From Breznakiella homolactica (GTDB lineage Bacteria; Spirochaetota; Spirochaetia; Treponematales; Breznakiellaceae), in NCBI RefSeq assembly GCF_016616095.2, contig NZ_CP067089.2:1612001-1676000 (forward strand): a stretch of DNA of 64,000 nt. Reading direction: 5' to 3'. The notes beneath the pieces were generated by a model. It was not told where the DNA came from. It did no database searches and saw only the letters and a list, made by a program, of their open reading frames with translations. Position numbers and translations under genes: made by a program. Of the stretch, positions 36,445 to 44,305 are shown one piece after another. The number at the start of each line of letters is the position of its first letter. Position 1 is the first letter of the stretch.

Positions 36445-36515
36445 ACAGGTACCTTCTGAATTAAATATAACAGGTACCTGTATTATTTGTCAAGCATTTT
36501 CTACCGGTACCTGTA
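36445..36515. promoter_or_regulatory. Triple palindromic operator ACAGGTACCTGT
   Basis: The central copy, ACAGGTACCTGT at 36470-36481, is a perfect 12-bp palindrome inside the -35/-10 spacer. A second copy, ACAGGTACCTTC at 36445-36456, lies downstream of the start point, and a third, TACCGGTACCTGTA at 36502-36515, lies upstream of the -35. Centres are 25 and 33 bp apart. This is the expected layout for repression by the MarR protein encoded immediately downstream. Confidence 0.82.
36464..36493 (-). promoter_or_regulatory. Promoter of marR block 1
   Basis: On the minus strand the -35 box is TTGACA (36488-36493) and the -10 is TATATT (36464-36469), 18 bases apart, or TTATAT with 17. The second operator copy fills the spacer exactly. 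Confidence 0.82.
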
Positions 36516-36581
36516 AAATATTTTCGATATATTTCTTATTTCCGGTATGGAATGGTACTGCCGGTGCGGTGTACTGGGGGT

Positions 36582-36598
36582 AATAGGTAAAATCGCGG
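36582..36598 (+). repeat. 17-bp dispersed intergenic repeat, copy 2
   Basis: AATAGGTAAAATCGCGG is identical to 10463-10479. Here it lies between the marR promoter and the terminator of the second ABC block and precedes no plus-strand gene. Confidence 0.5.
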
Positions 36599-36602
36599 AA
36601 TT

Positions 36603-36644
36603 AAAAAAACACCAGGAGGCGGTTCGATTCGCGGCCTCCCGGTG
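36603..36644 (-). terminator. Intrinsic terminator of the second MarR-ABC operon
   Basis: On the minus strand CACCGGGAGGC (36634-36644) pairs with GCCTCCTGGTG (36610-36620) with one mismatch, followed by TTTTTTTAA (36601-36609). It lies 59 bases past the last ABC stop. The loop contains a T-loop-like GATTCG sequence, which is not part of a tRNA. Confidence 0.82.
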
Positions 36645-36702
36645 ATGGGTATCTGCTGCTGTCTGTGAAGCCGGTACAATTCAGCATCACAGACGTACGG
36701 CT

Positions 36703-38592
36703 TTATTCCAGCTCAAAGACACCGGTGTACAGCTGGTAATAGGTTCCTTTTTTCGAAATCAATTCGTCATGGGAGCCCCGCTCGATAATCCGGCCCTGGT
36801 CCATGACCATGATGACATCGGAGTTCATCACCGTGGAAAGCCGGTGGGCAATGACAAACACGGTCCGGCCTTCCATGAGCCGGTCCATACCTTCCTGAAC
36901 CAGCGCTTCGGTGCGGGTGTCGATAGATGATGTTGCCTCATCCAGAATCATCACCGGCGGGTCCGCCACCACAGCCCGGGCAATGGAGATGAGCTGGCGC
37001 TGTCCCTGGGACAGGCCGCTGCCGTCACCTTCCAGAACCGTGTCGTAACCATTGGGCAGCATCATGATGAAGTTGTGCGCGTTGGCAAGTTTGGCCGCTT
37101 CGATACACGCTTCGTCGGTGGCGTCCCGGTTCCCGTAGTGCAGGTTTTCCATGACCGTCCCGGTGAAAAGGTTCACATCCTGCAGCACAATACCCAGGGA
37201 GCTCCGCAGATCGGGCTTTTTGATTTTTTCGATGTTGATGCTGTCGTACCGGATCTTGCCGCCATCGATATCGTAGAAACGGTTGATCAAATTGGTGATG
37301 GTGGTTTTCCCCGCGCCGGTGGCGCCCACCAGGGCAATCTTCTGTCCCGGTTCGGCGGTCAGGGTTATATCGTGCAGAATCTGCTTTCCCGGGGAATAGC
37401 TGAAATCAACATGCTCGAACACTACCTGGCCGGAAAGTTTTGACAGGGTGATGGTGCCGTCGCCGTGGGGATGCTTCCATGCCCAGGTTCCGGTATGGCT
37501 GGCAGTTTCGCGCATGGTCCCCTTTTCATCCTCCGTGGTGTTTACTAATGTCACATAGCCTTCATCGGTTTCAGGCACTTCATCCATCAAACTGAATATG
37601 CGGGTAGCTCCGGCAAGGGCGGTGATAATCGAATTAAACTGGTTGGCCACCTGGGAGATGGGGCTGGTAAAGTTGCGGGAAAGGGTGAGGAATGAAGCGA
37701 TGGTCCCCAGGGTGATACCATTCATCCCGAACAGGGTGAGGTTGCGGGCCTGCATAATCGCCATCCACGCGCCGATGATTGCCACCACCACATACTGCAG
37801 GTAGCCGATGGAGTTTGAAACCGGCATGAGGGCGTTGGCGTATCCGTTCGCGTTGGAGGACGCGTGTTCCCAATTCCGGTTCCTCTGGCGGAAATCCTTT
37901 TTCGCCAGCTCCTCATGGCAGAACACCTTGACGATTTTCTGCCCGTTGACCATTTCCTCCACATAGCCGTTAAGCACCCCCAGGGTGTCCTGCTGCTTCA
38001 CAAAATAGAAACCGCTTTTGCCGGTGAGTTTTTTCGTAACCAATAACTGCACCGTCACCGCGGCCAGTACCACCAAGGTGAGGTAGATGCTCTGGTACAG
38101 CATGGCGCAGAACACCGCCACAATAGTACAGACCGAAGTCACCAGCTGGGCCAATGACTGGGCAATCATCTGGCGCAGGGTGTCGGTGTCATTGGTATAG
38201 CGGCTCATGATGTCCCCATGGGTGTGGGTATCAAAATACCGGATGGGCAGGTCCTGCATCTTGGCGAACATCTCATCCCGGATACGCTTGAGGGTCCCCT
38301 GGGCGATGGTGACCATAACCCGGTTGTACACCAGGGTTGCCAGGGTGCCAATCAGGTAGACCAGACCCATGAGGGCCAGCGCCTTTATGAGGCCGGTGAA
38401 CACCGGGTTAGCGGTACCTAATAAGGGGACGATGTAATCGTCAATCAAGGACTGGAGAAAGAGGGATGAGGCCACGCTGGCCAGAGCGCTCAGCACGATG
38501 CAGACAGCTACGGTGATGAGTGCGGCCCGGTAGGCCTTAAGATACGAAAGCAAACGCTTTACTGTTTTGAGGTTAAACTGGTTATTGTTCAT
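36703..38592 (-). CDS. ABC half-exporter, canonical ATPase subunit (block 2)
   Basis: The start is the ATG at 38592 (MNNNQFNLKTVKRLLSYLKAY, in part), with GAAGGAAG upstream and an 11-base overlap with the partner gene; the product is 629 residues. A six-helix membrane domain is followed by an ATPase with Walker A GATGAGKTT, signature LSQGQRQL and Walker B PVMILDEATSSID with the catalytic glutamate. A ~35-residue insertion with EKGTMRETASHTGTWAWKHP lies between the membrane and ATPase domains. It should pair with the degenerate subunit encoded just upstream as a heterodimeric exporter. Confidence 0.93.
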   Translation of the reverse strand: MNNNQFNLKTVKRLLSYLKAYRAALITVAVCIVLSALASVASSLFLQSLIDDYIVPLLGTANPVFTGLIKALALMGLVYLIGTLATLVYNRVMVTIAQGTLKRIRDEMFAKMQDLPIRYFDTHTHGDIMSRYTNDTDTLRQMIAQSLAQLVTSVCTIVAVFCAMLYQSIYLTLVVLAAVTVQLLVTKKLTGKSGFYFVKQQDTLGVLNGYVEEMVNGQKIVKVFCHEELAKKDFRQRNRNWEHASSNANGYANALMPVSNSIGYLQYVVVAIIGAWMAIMQARNLTLFGMNGITLGTIASFLTLSRNFTSPISQVANQFNSIITALAGATRIFSLMDEVPETDEGYVTLVNTTEDEKGTMRETASHTGTWAWKHPHGDGTITLSKLSGQVVFEHVDFSYSPGKQILHDITLTAEPGQKIALVGATGAGKTTITNLINRFYDIDGGKIRYDSINIEKIKKPDLRSSLGIVLQDVNLFTGTVMENLHYGNRDATDEACIEAAKLANAHNFIMMLPNGYDTVLEGDGSGLSQGQRQLISIARAVVADPPVMILDEATSSIDTRTEALVQEGMDRLMEGRTVFVIAHRLSTVMNSDVIMVMDQGRIIERGSHDELISKKGTYYQLYTGVFELE

Positions 38593-40336
38593 CTGTTTTG
38601 CTTCCTTTCTTCTGGGATTCAAAGACCTGCCGGTAAATCACGCTGGTCTTCATCAGTTCCTCCGAGGTGCCGACGGCTTCGATTTTTCCGTCATCCAGGA
38701 CGATGATTTTATCCGCCTTTTCCACCGAAGCGACCCGCTGGGCAATGATGATCTTTGTGGTTTCGGGAATATATTTTTTGAACGCCTCCTGGATCCGTTT
38801 GTCGGTTTTGGTATCCACCGCGCTGGTGGAGTCGTCCAGAATGAGTATCTTTGGTTTTTTCAGGAGCGCCCGGGCAATACAGAGCCGCTGCTTCTGTCCG
38901 CCGGATACGTTGGCGCCGCCCTGTTCAATATGGGTATCGTAACCGCCGGGCATCGCCTGGATAAACTCACCCGCGCAGGCCAGCCGGCAGGCTTCTTCAA
39001 TTTCCGCATCCGTGGCGTGCTCGTTTCCCCAGCGCAGGTTTTCCTTGATGGTCCCGGAAAAGAGGGTGTTCTTCTGGAGCACCATGGCCACTTCGTTCCG
39101 CAGGGTGTCCAGGTCATAGTTCCGCACATCAATGCCGCCGACACTGACCGAACCGGCGCTCACGTCGTAGAGCCGGGGAATGAGCTGTACAAAGGAAGTT
39201 TTGGATGAACCCGTGGCGCCGATGATGCCCACGGTTTCCCCGGAACCGATGGTAACCGAGGCACGGTCAATCACCTTCTTCTGCGCCTTTGAGGCGTACA
39301 TAAAATCCACATTGTCGTAGCGGATGCCTCCGTCTGCAACCTGCATCACCGGATTCTCCGGGTTTTTGATATCCGTTTCCTCGTTGAGGATTTCCCCGAT
39401 GCGCTCCGCCGAGGATGAGGCAATAGTCACCAGGGCAAAAATCATGGACAGCGCCATAAGGCTGTACAGTATCTGGAGTACATAGGAAAAGAGGGCGGTA
39501 AGCCCGCCCGTGGTGAGGCCCAGGGCCGCGCTGTTGCCGCTTGCGATGATGGCCTTCGCGCCGAACCAGGAAATGAGAATCATACAAACGTACATGCAGA
39601 ACTGCATCAGGGGCGAATTGAAGGCAATCATCCGTTCCGCTTTGGCAAAATCCTTATAGATAGATTCCGATGTTCTGCCAAATTTCTTGATTTCATAATC
39701 CTGCCGGTTGAATGACTTTACCACCCGGACACCGTGGAGGTTTTCCTGAACGATGTTGTTCAGCTTGTCGTAGGTCCTGAACACCCCGTCGATGATGGGT
39801 TTTGCATAGCGGAGAATGAGAAATAGTCCCAGGGCCATGACGGGAACCGTGACCAGGAACATCAGCGATATTTCCCGGTTAATCCGGAAGGACACCACGA
39901 TGCAGAAGATAATCAGCACCGGGGCTCTGACGGCGGTGCGGATTATCATCTGGTAGGCGTTTTGAATATTGGTGATGTCCGTGGTCAGCCGCGTGATGAT
40001 GGAGGAGGTTGAAAACTTATCAATATTGGAAAATGAGAATGTCTGCACATTGTCATAGATGTCCTCCCGGAGGTTGGCGGAAAATCCCGCCGCCGCCCTG
40101 GCGCCGAACCGGGCGGCGCCCATTCCGGTGATAAGCTGCAAACATGCGAATATTGCCAATGCAGCCCCATACCGCAGCACCGCCGCCATGGAGCCATCCT
40201 CGACCCCGAAATCAATCAGGTTCGACATGCATAGGGGAATGGCGATGTCAAAAAACGCTTCCACCACAGATAAAACAACGGTAACCCATGTTGTCCTTTT
40301 ATGCTCCCGTATGCTTTTTACCAGTGTTCGTATCAT
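38582..40336 (-). CDS. ABC half-exporter, degenerate ATPase subunit (block 2)
   Basis: GGAGG lies six bases before the ATG at 40336 (the frame opens with a TTG at 40348), giving 584 residues. After six membrane helices the ATPase shows an atypical Walker A, GATGSSKTS (Ser in place of the last Gly), signature VSGGQKQR, and Walker B KILILDDSTSAVD with Asp instead of the catalytic Glu. It therefore provides the degenerate site of the heterodimer. An 18-bp perfect palindrome overlaps its promoter region 14 bases upstream of the ATG, showing that it is controlled by the marR gene that precedes it. Confidence 0.92.
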   Translation of the reverse strand: MIRTLVKSIREHKRTTWVTVVLSVVEAFFDIAIPLCMSNLIDFGVEDGSMAAVLRYGAALAIFACLQLITGMGAARFGARAAAGFSANLREDIYDNVQTFSFSNIDKFSTSSIITRLTTDITNIQNAYQMIIRTAVRAPVLIIFCIVVSFRINREISLMFLVTVPVMALGLFLILRYAKPIIDGVFRTYDKLNNIVQENLHGVRVVKSFNRQDYEIKKFGRTSESIYKDFAKAERMIAFNSPLMQFCMYVCMILISWFGAKAIIASGNSAALGLTTGGLTALFSYVLQILYSLMALSMIFALVTIASSSAERIGEILNEETDIKNPENPVMQVADGGIRYDNVDFMYASKAQKKVIDRASVTIGSGETVGIIGATGSSKTSFVQLIPRLYDVSAGSVSVGGIDVRNYDLDTLRNEVAMVLQKNTLFSGTIKENLRWGNEHATDAEIEEACRLACAGEFIQAMPGGYDTHIEQGGANVSGGQKQRLCIARALLKKPKILILDDSTSAVDTKTDKRIQEAFKKYIPETTKIIIAQRVASVEKADKIIVLDDGKIEAVGTSEELMKTSVIYRQVFESQKKGSKTDEQ

Positions 40337-40349
40337 TATATCCTCCAAT

Positions 40350-40367
40350 TATGTAACATGTTACATA
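40350..40367. promoter_or_regulatory. 18-bp palindromic operator of ABC block 2
   Basis: TATGTAACATGTTACATA is a perfect palindrome between the marR stop and the first ABC gene. It overlaps a likely minus-strand -10 box (TAATAT, 40365-40370) and the presumed transcription start. It shares the core TGTAACATnTTACA with the operator upstream of marR. Confidence 0.85.
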
Positions 40368-40393
40368 TTAGGTAAAAAAAATAAAGCCGGAAA

Positions 40394-40825
40394 TTATCCT
40401 TTATATGAATCAATGTTTTCATATACGGTCAAAAGCAGCCTTCGGAGAGTCTCGGTTTCTTCCTTTGACAGGGCATGAACCAGCATCTGTTCTCCGAAGC
40501 GTATCTTCTTTTGTATCTCCCCGGTTATTTTTTTTGCCTTAGCCGTAAGGCCCACCATCTTATTCCGTTTGTCCTCCGGGTCGGCGTACGAGCAGACAAA
40601 TCCTTTTTGTTCCAGACGGCTCACAATACCCGCCGCTGCCGGGTGGGAAACCCCGAGGAAGTTTTCAATCTCTTTCTGGGTCGCGTCTTCCCGGCGGTCA
40701 TGCAGGTAATTGAGAACAGTGGACTGGGAAAAGGTCAGATCCTTTTCCTTCAAATCCGCGTCCCCGCCGGCCTTCATTTTATCGGTAATGATTTTTAATA
40801 AAGCACCTATATCCCGCTGATCCAT
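40394..40825 (-). CDS. MarR family repressor (block 2)
   Basis: A 143-residue single-domain MarR protein with the winged helix KEIENFLGVSHPAAAGIVSRLEQKGFVCSYAD (in part) and wing residues DKRNKMVGLTAKAK. It lacks the His/Gly-rich tail of the block-1 regulator. Its promoter is near-perfect and carries an inverted repeat that matches the one upstream of the ABC pair, so it should repress both itself and the exporter and be released by the exporter's substrate. Only a distant ribosome site (AAGGA) precedes the ATG. Confidence 0.92.
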   Translation of the reverse strand: MDQRDIGALLKIITDKMKAGGDADLKEKDLTFSQSTVLNYLHDRREDATQKEIENFLGVSHPAAAGIVSRLEQKGFVCSYADPEDKRNKMVGLTAKAKKITGEIQKKIRFGEQMLVHALSKEETETLRRLLLTVYENIDSYKG

Positions 40826-40848
40826 ACGTTGAAGTTACCATCCTTCGT

Positions 40849-40872
40849 TAATCTGTAACATATTACAGATTA
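40849..40872. promoter_or_regulatory. 24-bp inverted-repeat operator of marR block 2
   Basis: TAATCTGTAA (40849-40858) and TTACAGATTA (40863-40872) are perfect 10-bp arms around CATA. The repeat begins inside the -10 box and covers the transcription start. The core TGTAACATATTACA differs by one base from that of the palindrome at 40350. Confidence 0.85.
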
Positions 40873-40897
40873 TATGACCACCACCGAATACTGTCAA
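40869..40897 (-). promoter_or_regulatory. Consensus promoter of marR block 2
   Basis: On the minus strand TTGACA (40892-40897) and TATAAT (40869-40874) are exactly 17 bases apart, a perfect match to the sigma-70 consensus. Confidence 0.88.
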
Positions 40898-41024
40898 TAC
40901 ATTTATGGAATAAAGAGAATTTATTTGAAAAAACAACACCTCAGCAATAGGTTTAATTATCCCGGCCGCGGTCATTGGCAGTCCGGCGGCGTCCCGCACT
41001 ATACTTATACCAGGAGGCTGCGGA

Positions 41025-41762
41025 ATGGAAAAACGGGTCTTTTCAGGAGTCAGGGAACAGTGGTTTCCTCTGTATGAAAAGCTGAAAGCCGCCGTCACCG
41101 GCCTGACGGGTCCTTTTGAGGAACAGGAGGCATCCAGAACCATTCGCTGGAAACACCGTACCAGTTTTGCGGAGATCAGCGCCAAAAAAACAGCTTTGGT
41201 GGCGGCTTTTGCTTCGGACAAGCTCCGCCCGGAATGGAAAGCCTCAAAAACCCAGCAGACCTCCCGGAACAGAATTATACACTACGTTGAACTTACCGAC
41301 AGCAGCCGTCTTCCGCTCATAGCCGGAGGCATACGGGAGGCTTATGAACTGACCATGGCCACCCCTCCGCGGAAACGGGAACCAGGAAAATCCTATTCCA
41401 GCGTGGATGAATATATCGCCGGTTTTCCTCGGAATGTTCAAGACATTCTCCGGGCAGTACGGAAGGCTATCCGACGGGCCGCTCCGGAAGCGGAAGAAAA
41501 AATCAGCTGGCAGATGCCCACTTATTATTTCCGGGAAAACCTGGTTCATTTCGCCGCGGCAAAAAACCATCTAAGCCTTTTTCCCACACCGGAGGCGGTG
41601 GAAGCCTTTGCCCCAAAGCTTAAGGGATATACCACCACCAAAGGCGGAATCAGGTTCCCGCTGGACAAGGATCCGCCGTACGGCCTTATCGAAGAAATCA
41701 CCCGCTGGCGGTTGGACCAGGTTAAGAAAAAAGACACACAGCCGAAATCAAAACGTTTTTGA
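41025..41762 (+). CDS. DUF5655-DUF1801 fusion protein
   Basis: The 245-residue protein joins an N-terminal DUF5655-like region (residues ~10-115, with RTIRWKHRTSFAEISAKKTALV in part and RIIHYVELTDSS) to a C-terminal DUF1801/YdhG domain (~125-235: SSVDEYIAGFPRNVQDIL, ISWQMPTYYF, HLSLFPTPEAVEAF, and GGIRFPLDKDPP). Both domains are usually separate proteins. DUF1801 has a frataxin-like fold with unclear function. GGAGG lies seven bases before the ATG and a TATACT box lies upstream. Cytoplasmic; role unknown. Confidence 0.8.
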   Translation: MEKRVFSGVREQWFPLYEKLKAAVTGLTGPFEEQEASRTIRWKHRTSFAEISAKKTALVAAFASDKLRPEWKASKTQQTSRNRIIHYVELTDSSRLPLIAGGIREAYELTMATPPRKREPGKSYSSVDEYIAGFPRNVQDILRAVRKAIRRAAPEAEEKISWQMPTYYFRENLVHFAAAKNHLSLFPTPEAVEAFAPKLKGYTTTKGGIRFPLDKDPPYGLIEEITRWRLDQVKKKDTQPKSKRF

Positions 41763-41780
41763 TCCGGCCGGGGTTAGGAT

Positions 41781-43955
41781 TTACTCAACCTTGAATTTCG
41801 ATACCTCCGCCACCAGCATATCGATGCTTGTTTTATTCTGCCCGCTGATGGTGTTGACCTGGTTTACCGCGGAATTGATCTGCTCCGCACCGGAGGCCAT
41901 CTCGTTTATTCCGTCGGTTATCTGCTGGGTTACCATCTCCAGGTTCTGGCTCTCCCGGATAACCTCGTTGCTCCCGGTGAGCATTTCTTCGGAACCGCCC
42001 TTTACCATCTGGGTAATATTGTTGAGCTGGCTGATGGCATCCAGGATCTGCTTGCTGCCGGCACCCTGTTCTTCCATGGCGTTCCGGATATTTTCCTCCT
42101 GATCGGATACGGTCCGCACTCCCGAGTCGATGGCTTCAAACTTGCTCAGCACCGCATCGGTGGACTTCGTGATTTTATCGATGGATTCCTTTATCTTCTT
42201 CAGTACCGCGGAAATAGTCTTGGACTGTTCCCCGGAGGATTCCGCCAGCTTCCGGATTTCGTCCGCCACCACTGCGAAGCCCTTCCCCGCGTCGCCGGCA
42301 TGTGCGGCTTCGATGGCGGCGTTCATGGACAGGAGGTTCGTCTGGCTGGCTATATTCTCCATTACAGCGTTGATTTCGAGGAGGCCTTCGGATTCCCGGG
42401 CAATCTCCCGGATATCCGCCGAAACTTCCTGCAGACCCGTACGTCCCACCTCGGATGCGTCCGCGAGATTCTGTACATTGTCGGTATTCTTTACCAGGGT
42501 CTGGGTGACGGACTGGATATTGGCGAGCATTTCTTCCACCGCAGAAGATGACTCGGCCACGCTGGCGCTCTGGTTTTCGATATGGTTATTGAGCTTGTCA
42601 ATGTTGACGGTTATCTGTTCCATGGTGGAATTGGTTTCGGTCACGCTGGCGGACTGGTTCACTGCTTGGGTTTTTATGCCCTGGATATTGGCGGTAATTT
42701 GATTGACCGCCGCCGCGGTTTCGGTCATGTTGGAGGACAGTTCCGCGGCGATATCAAAAAGGACACCGGACTGGTTCTTTATGGCGACAATCAGGCCTTT
42801 GATTTTATCTAGGGTTAAATTAAAGTAATGGGCCATGTCGCCGATTTCATCCTTGGAGGAAAGGCTGATCCGCTTTGTCAGATCCCCCTCGCCTTCTGAA
42901 ATATCCTTGAGCATGGCCGCCACGCTGACAATAGGTTTAGTGATCCGCAGGGATACCAGGAAGATCACCGCCGCCACCAGGAGAATCGCCGCCAAGGCAA
43001 GTCCTATGGTAAATTGGCCCATACCGTAAATCGGATCCATGACCTTGTCCATGGGAATCCCCACCATGATAGCCCAGGGCGCGGTACTTTCACCCACGGT
43101 AAAGGGATAATACACAACATGCATATCCGTTTCGTAAATTTTTGAAAAGTAGGATACCTCTATCAGCGTGCCGGTCCTGATGGACGAAACCACACGGTCA
43201 AAATTGGAACCCAGCAGTTCCCGGTCGGTGTCCCGGATATTCTGTCCGGTCCTGTTATGGTCGTAGTGGGCCGCCATGGTACCGTTGTTGCTGATCACCG
43301 CCGCGACTCCGCTTTCATAGGGTTTAATTCCATCCACAATATCCTGTAGTGCGGTGATGTCGATGTTTACCCCTACCGCTCCCAGAACTGTGTTATTTTT
43401 CTTCACCGGGGCAATGACAGTCACCACCAGGGTCTGTTTTCCCTGCACCGTGCGGTATATGGGATCCAGAATACGCTCCCCCTGGGTCTGGTCCAGAACG
43501 GCCTGGTAATCCGTATAGGCCCGGAACTCCATGGCTCCGGTTTCACGGGTATACCAGGAAATATACTGCCCCGACCCGTCGGTTCCGGGGGTATTGGCGT
43601 ACTGCGCGTCCATACCGTCCAATGCGTTGGGTTTCCATACGGTAAAGATCCCCACGTACCGCGGGTTTGATTCCATAATATCCCGGATCATATCATTGTA
43701 CCGGCCCCTGCGTTCCGCGGGGGCCACGTTCTCAAAACTGTCCATAATCTGTGCCAGGAAACGGGCGCTGTCCAGATAGGATTCGTAACGCCGCTGGATG
43801 GTTCCGGCGTTTACCGCCGCGATATTGCGGGCATTCTCATAGGCAGCCGCTGACTGGAGCCCAGCGGACCGGAGCAGGATGATCATTGCGATAGCGGCGA
43901 TAACCACCGCCATTATCGCCCCAACAATAAGACTCAGCCGGAATTTCAATTTCAT
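41781..43955 (-). CDS. Methyl-accepting chemotaxis protein with dCache sensor
   Basis: A 724-residue receptor: TM1 at ~9-29, a double Cache (dCache_1) sensor at ~35-300 with the amine/amino-acid-type strands [14 protein letters not shown] ([13 protein letters not shown]) and [14 protein letters not shown]2 at ~310-335, HAMP, and the signalling hairpin [20 protein letters not shown]. It senses a small periplasmic ligand. AAAAGGAG precedes the ATG. Upstream, two overlapping hairpins lie in the presumed leader. It is convergent with the DUF1801 gene. Confidence 0.94.
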   Translation of the reverse strand: MKLKFRLSLIVGAIMAVVIAAIAMIILLRSAGLQSAAAYENARNIAAVNAGTIQRRYESYLDSARFLAQIMDSFENVAPAERRGRYNDMIRDIMESNPRYVGIFTVWKPNALDGMDAQYANTPGTDGSGQYISWYTRETGAMEFRAYTDYQAVLDQTQGERILDPIYRTVQGKQTLVVTVIAPVKKNNTVLGAVGVNIDITALQDIVDGIKPYESGVAAVISNNGTMAAHYDHNRTGQNIRDTDRELLGSNFDRVVSSIRTGTLIEVSYFSKIYETDMHVVYYPFTVGESTAPWAIMVGIPMDKVMDPIYGMGQFTIGLALAAILLVAAVIFLVSLRITKPIVSVAAMLKDISEGEGDLTKRISLSSKDEIGDMAHYFNLTLDKIKGLIVAIKNQSGVLFDIAAELSSNMTETAAAVNQITANIQGIKTQAVNQSASVTETNSTMEQITVNIDKLNNHIENQSASVAESSSAVEEMLANIQSVTQTLVKNTDNVQNLADASEVGRTGLQEVSADIREIARESEGLLEINAVMENIASQTNLLSMNAAIEAAHAGDAGKGFAVVADEIRKLAESSGEQSKTISAVLKKIKESIDKITKSTDAVLSKFEAIDSGVRTVSDQEENIRNAMEEQGAGSKQILDAISQLNNITQMVKGGSEEMLTGSNEVIRESQNLEMVTQQITDGINEMASGAEQINSAVNQVNTISGQNKTSIDMLVAEVSKFKVE

Positions 43956-44305
43956 GCAAATTCTCCTTTTCCTTGTATCATTGCGTTACAAAAAAACGCA
44001 ACCGGCGGATTTGCGGATCCCGATGGATCCTGCCGCCGGTTTAGCGTATATAGTTTTCACCCATTCGGGGAAAAGGGCTGCTGTTTCTGTACCATTGTTT
44101 CCGGGACTTCGCGGGATATTTTTCCGGACCGCGGTTCATCCGCTGTCCTAATCCGGAAATAACGGTTTAAGTATTATGAGGTGTTCTTCCGATTTTTACA
44201 ATAAAAATCTTTTTTATGGTATTATTTTACGGTTACTATCGTTCGGGTTACAGCCGGAGACCCGCCGGCAGAATTAGTTTTGAGGAAACCGGCGGAGGGT
44301 GTCCC
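43956..44305. other. 350-bp divergent intergenic region
   Basis: Besides the leader hairpins of the chemoreceptor, this gap holds an AT-rich stem (GATTTTT 44191-44197 / AAAAATC 44203-44209) followed by six Ts on the plus strand, a weak terminator-like element, and then GGAGGG at 44294 for the next gene. No other coding frame is convincing; the plus frame open from 44216 lacks a ribosome site. Confidence 0.5.
43981..44041 (-). promoter_or_regulatory. Overlapping hairpins with terminator-like T-run in the chemoreceptor leader
   Basis: Hairpin B pairs AACCGGCGG (44000-44008) with CCGCCGGTT (44033-44041) and, on the minus strand, is followed by GCGTTTTTTT. Hairpin A pairs TTGCGTT (43981-43987) with AACGCAA (43995-44001) and shares two bases with B, so only one can form fully. 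The position, 26-86 bases upstream of the receptor ATG, suggests an attenuator or a terminator of an upstream transcript. Confidence 0.45.

Noticed and set aside
36610..36644. tRNA-like T-loop sequence (GGTTCGATTC) with a surrounding stem
   Set aside because: No acceptor, D or anticodon arms are present; the stem plus T-run on the minus strand is an intrinsic terminator.
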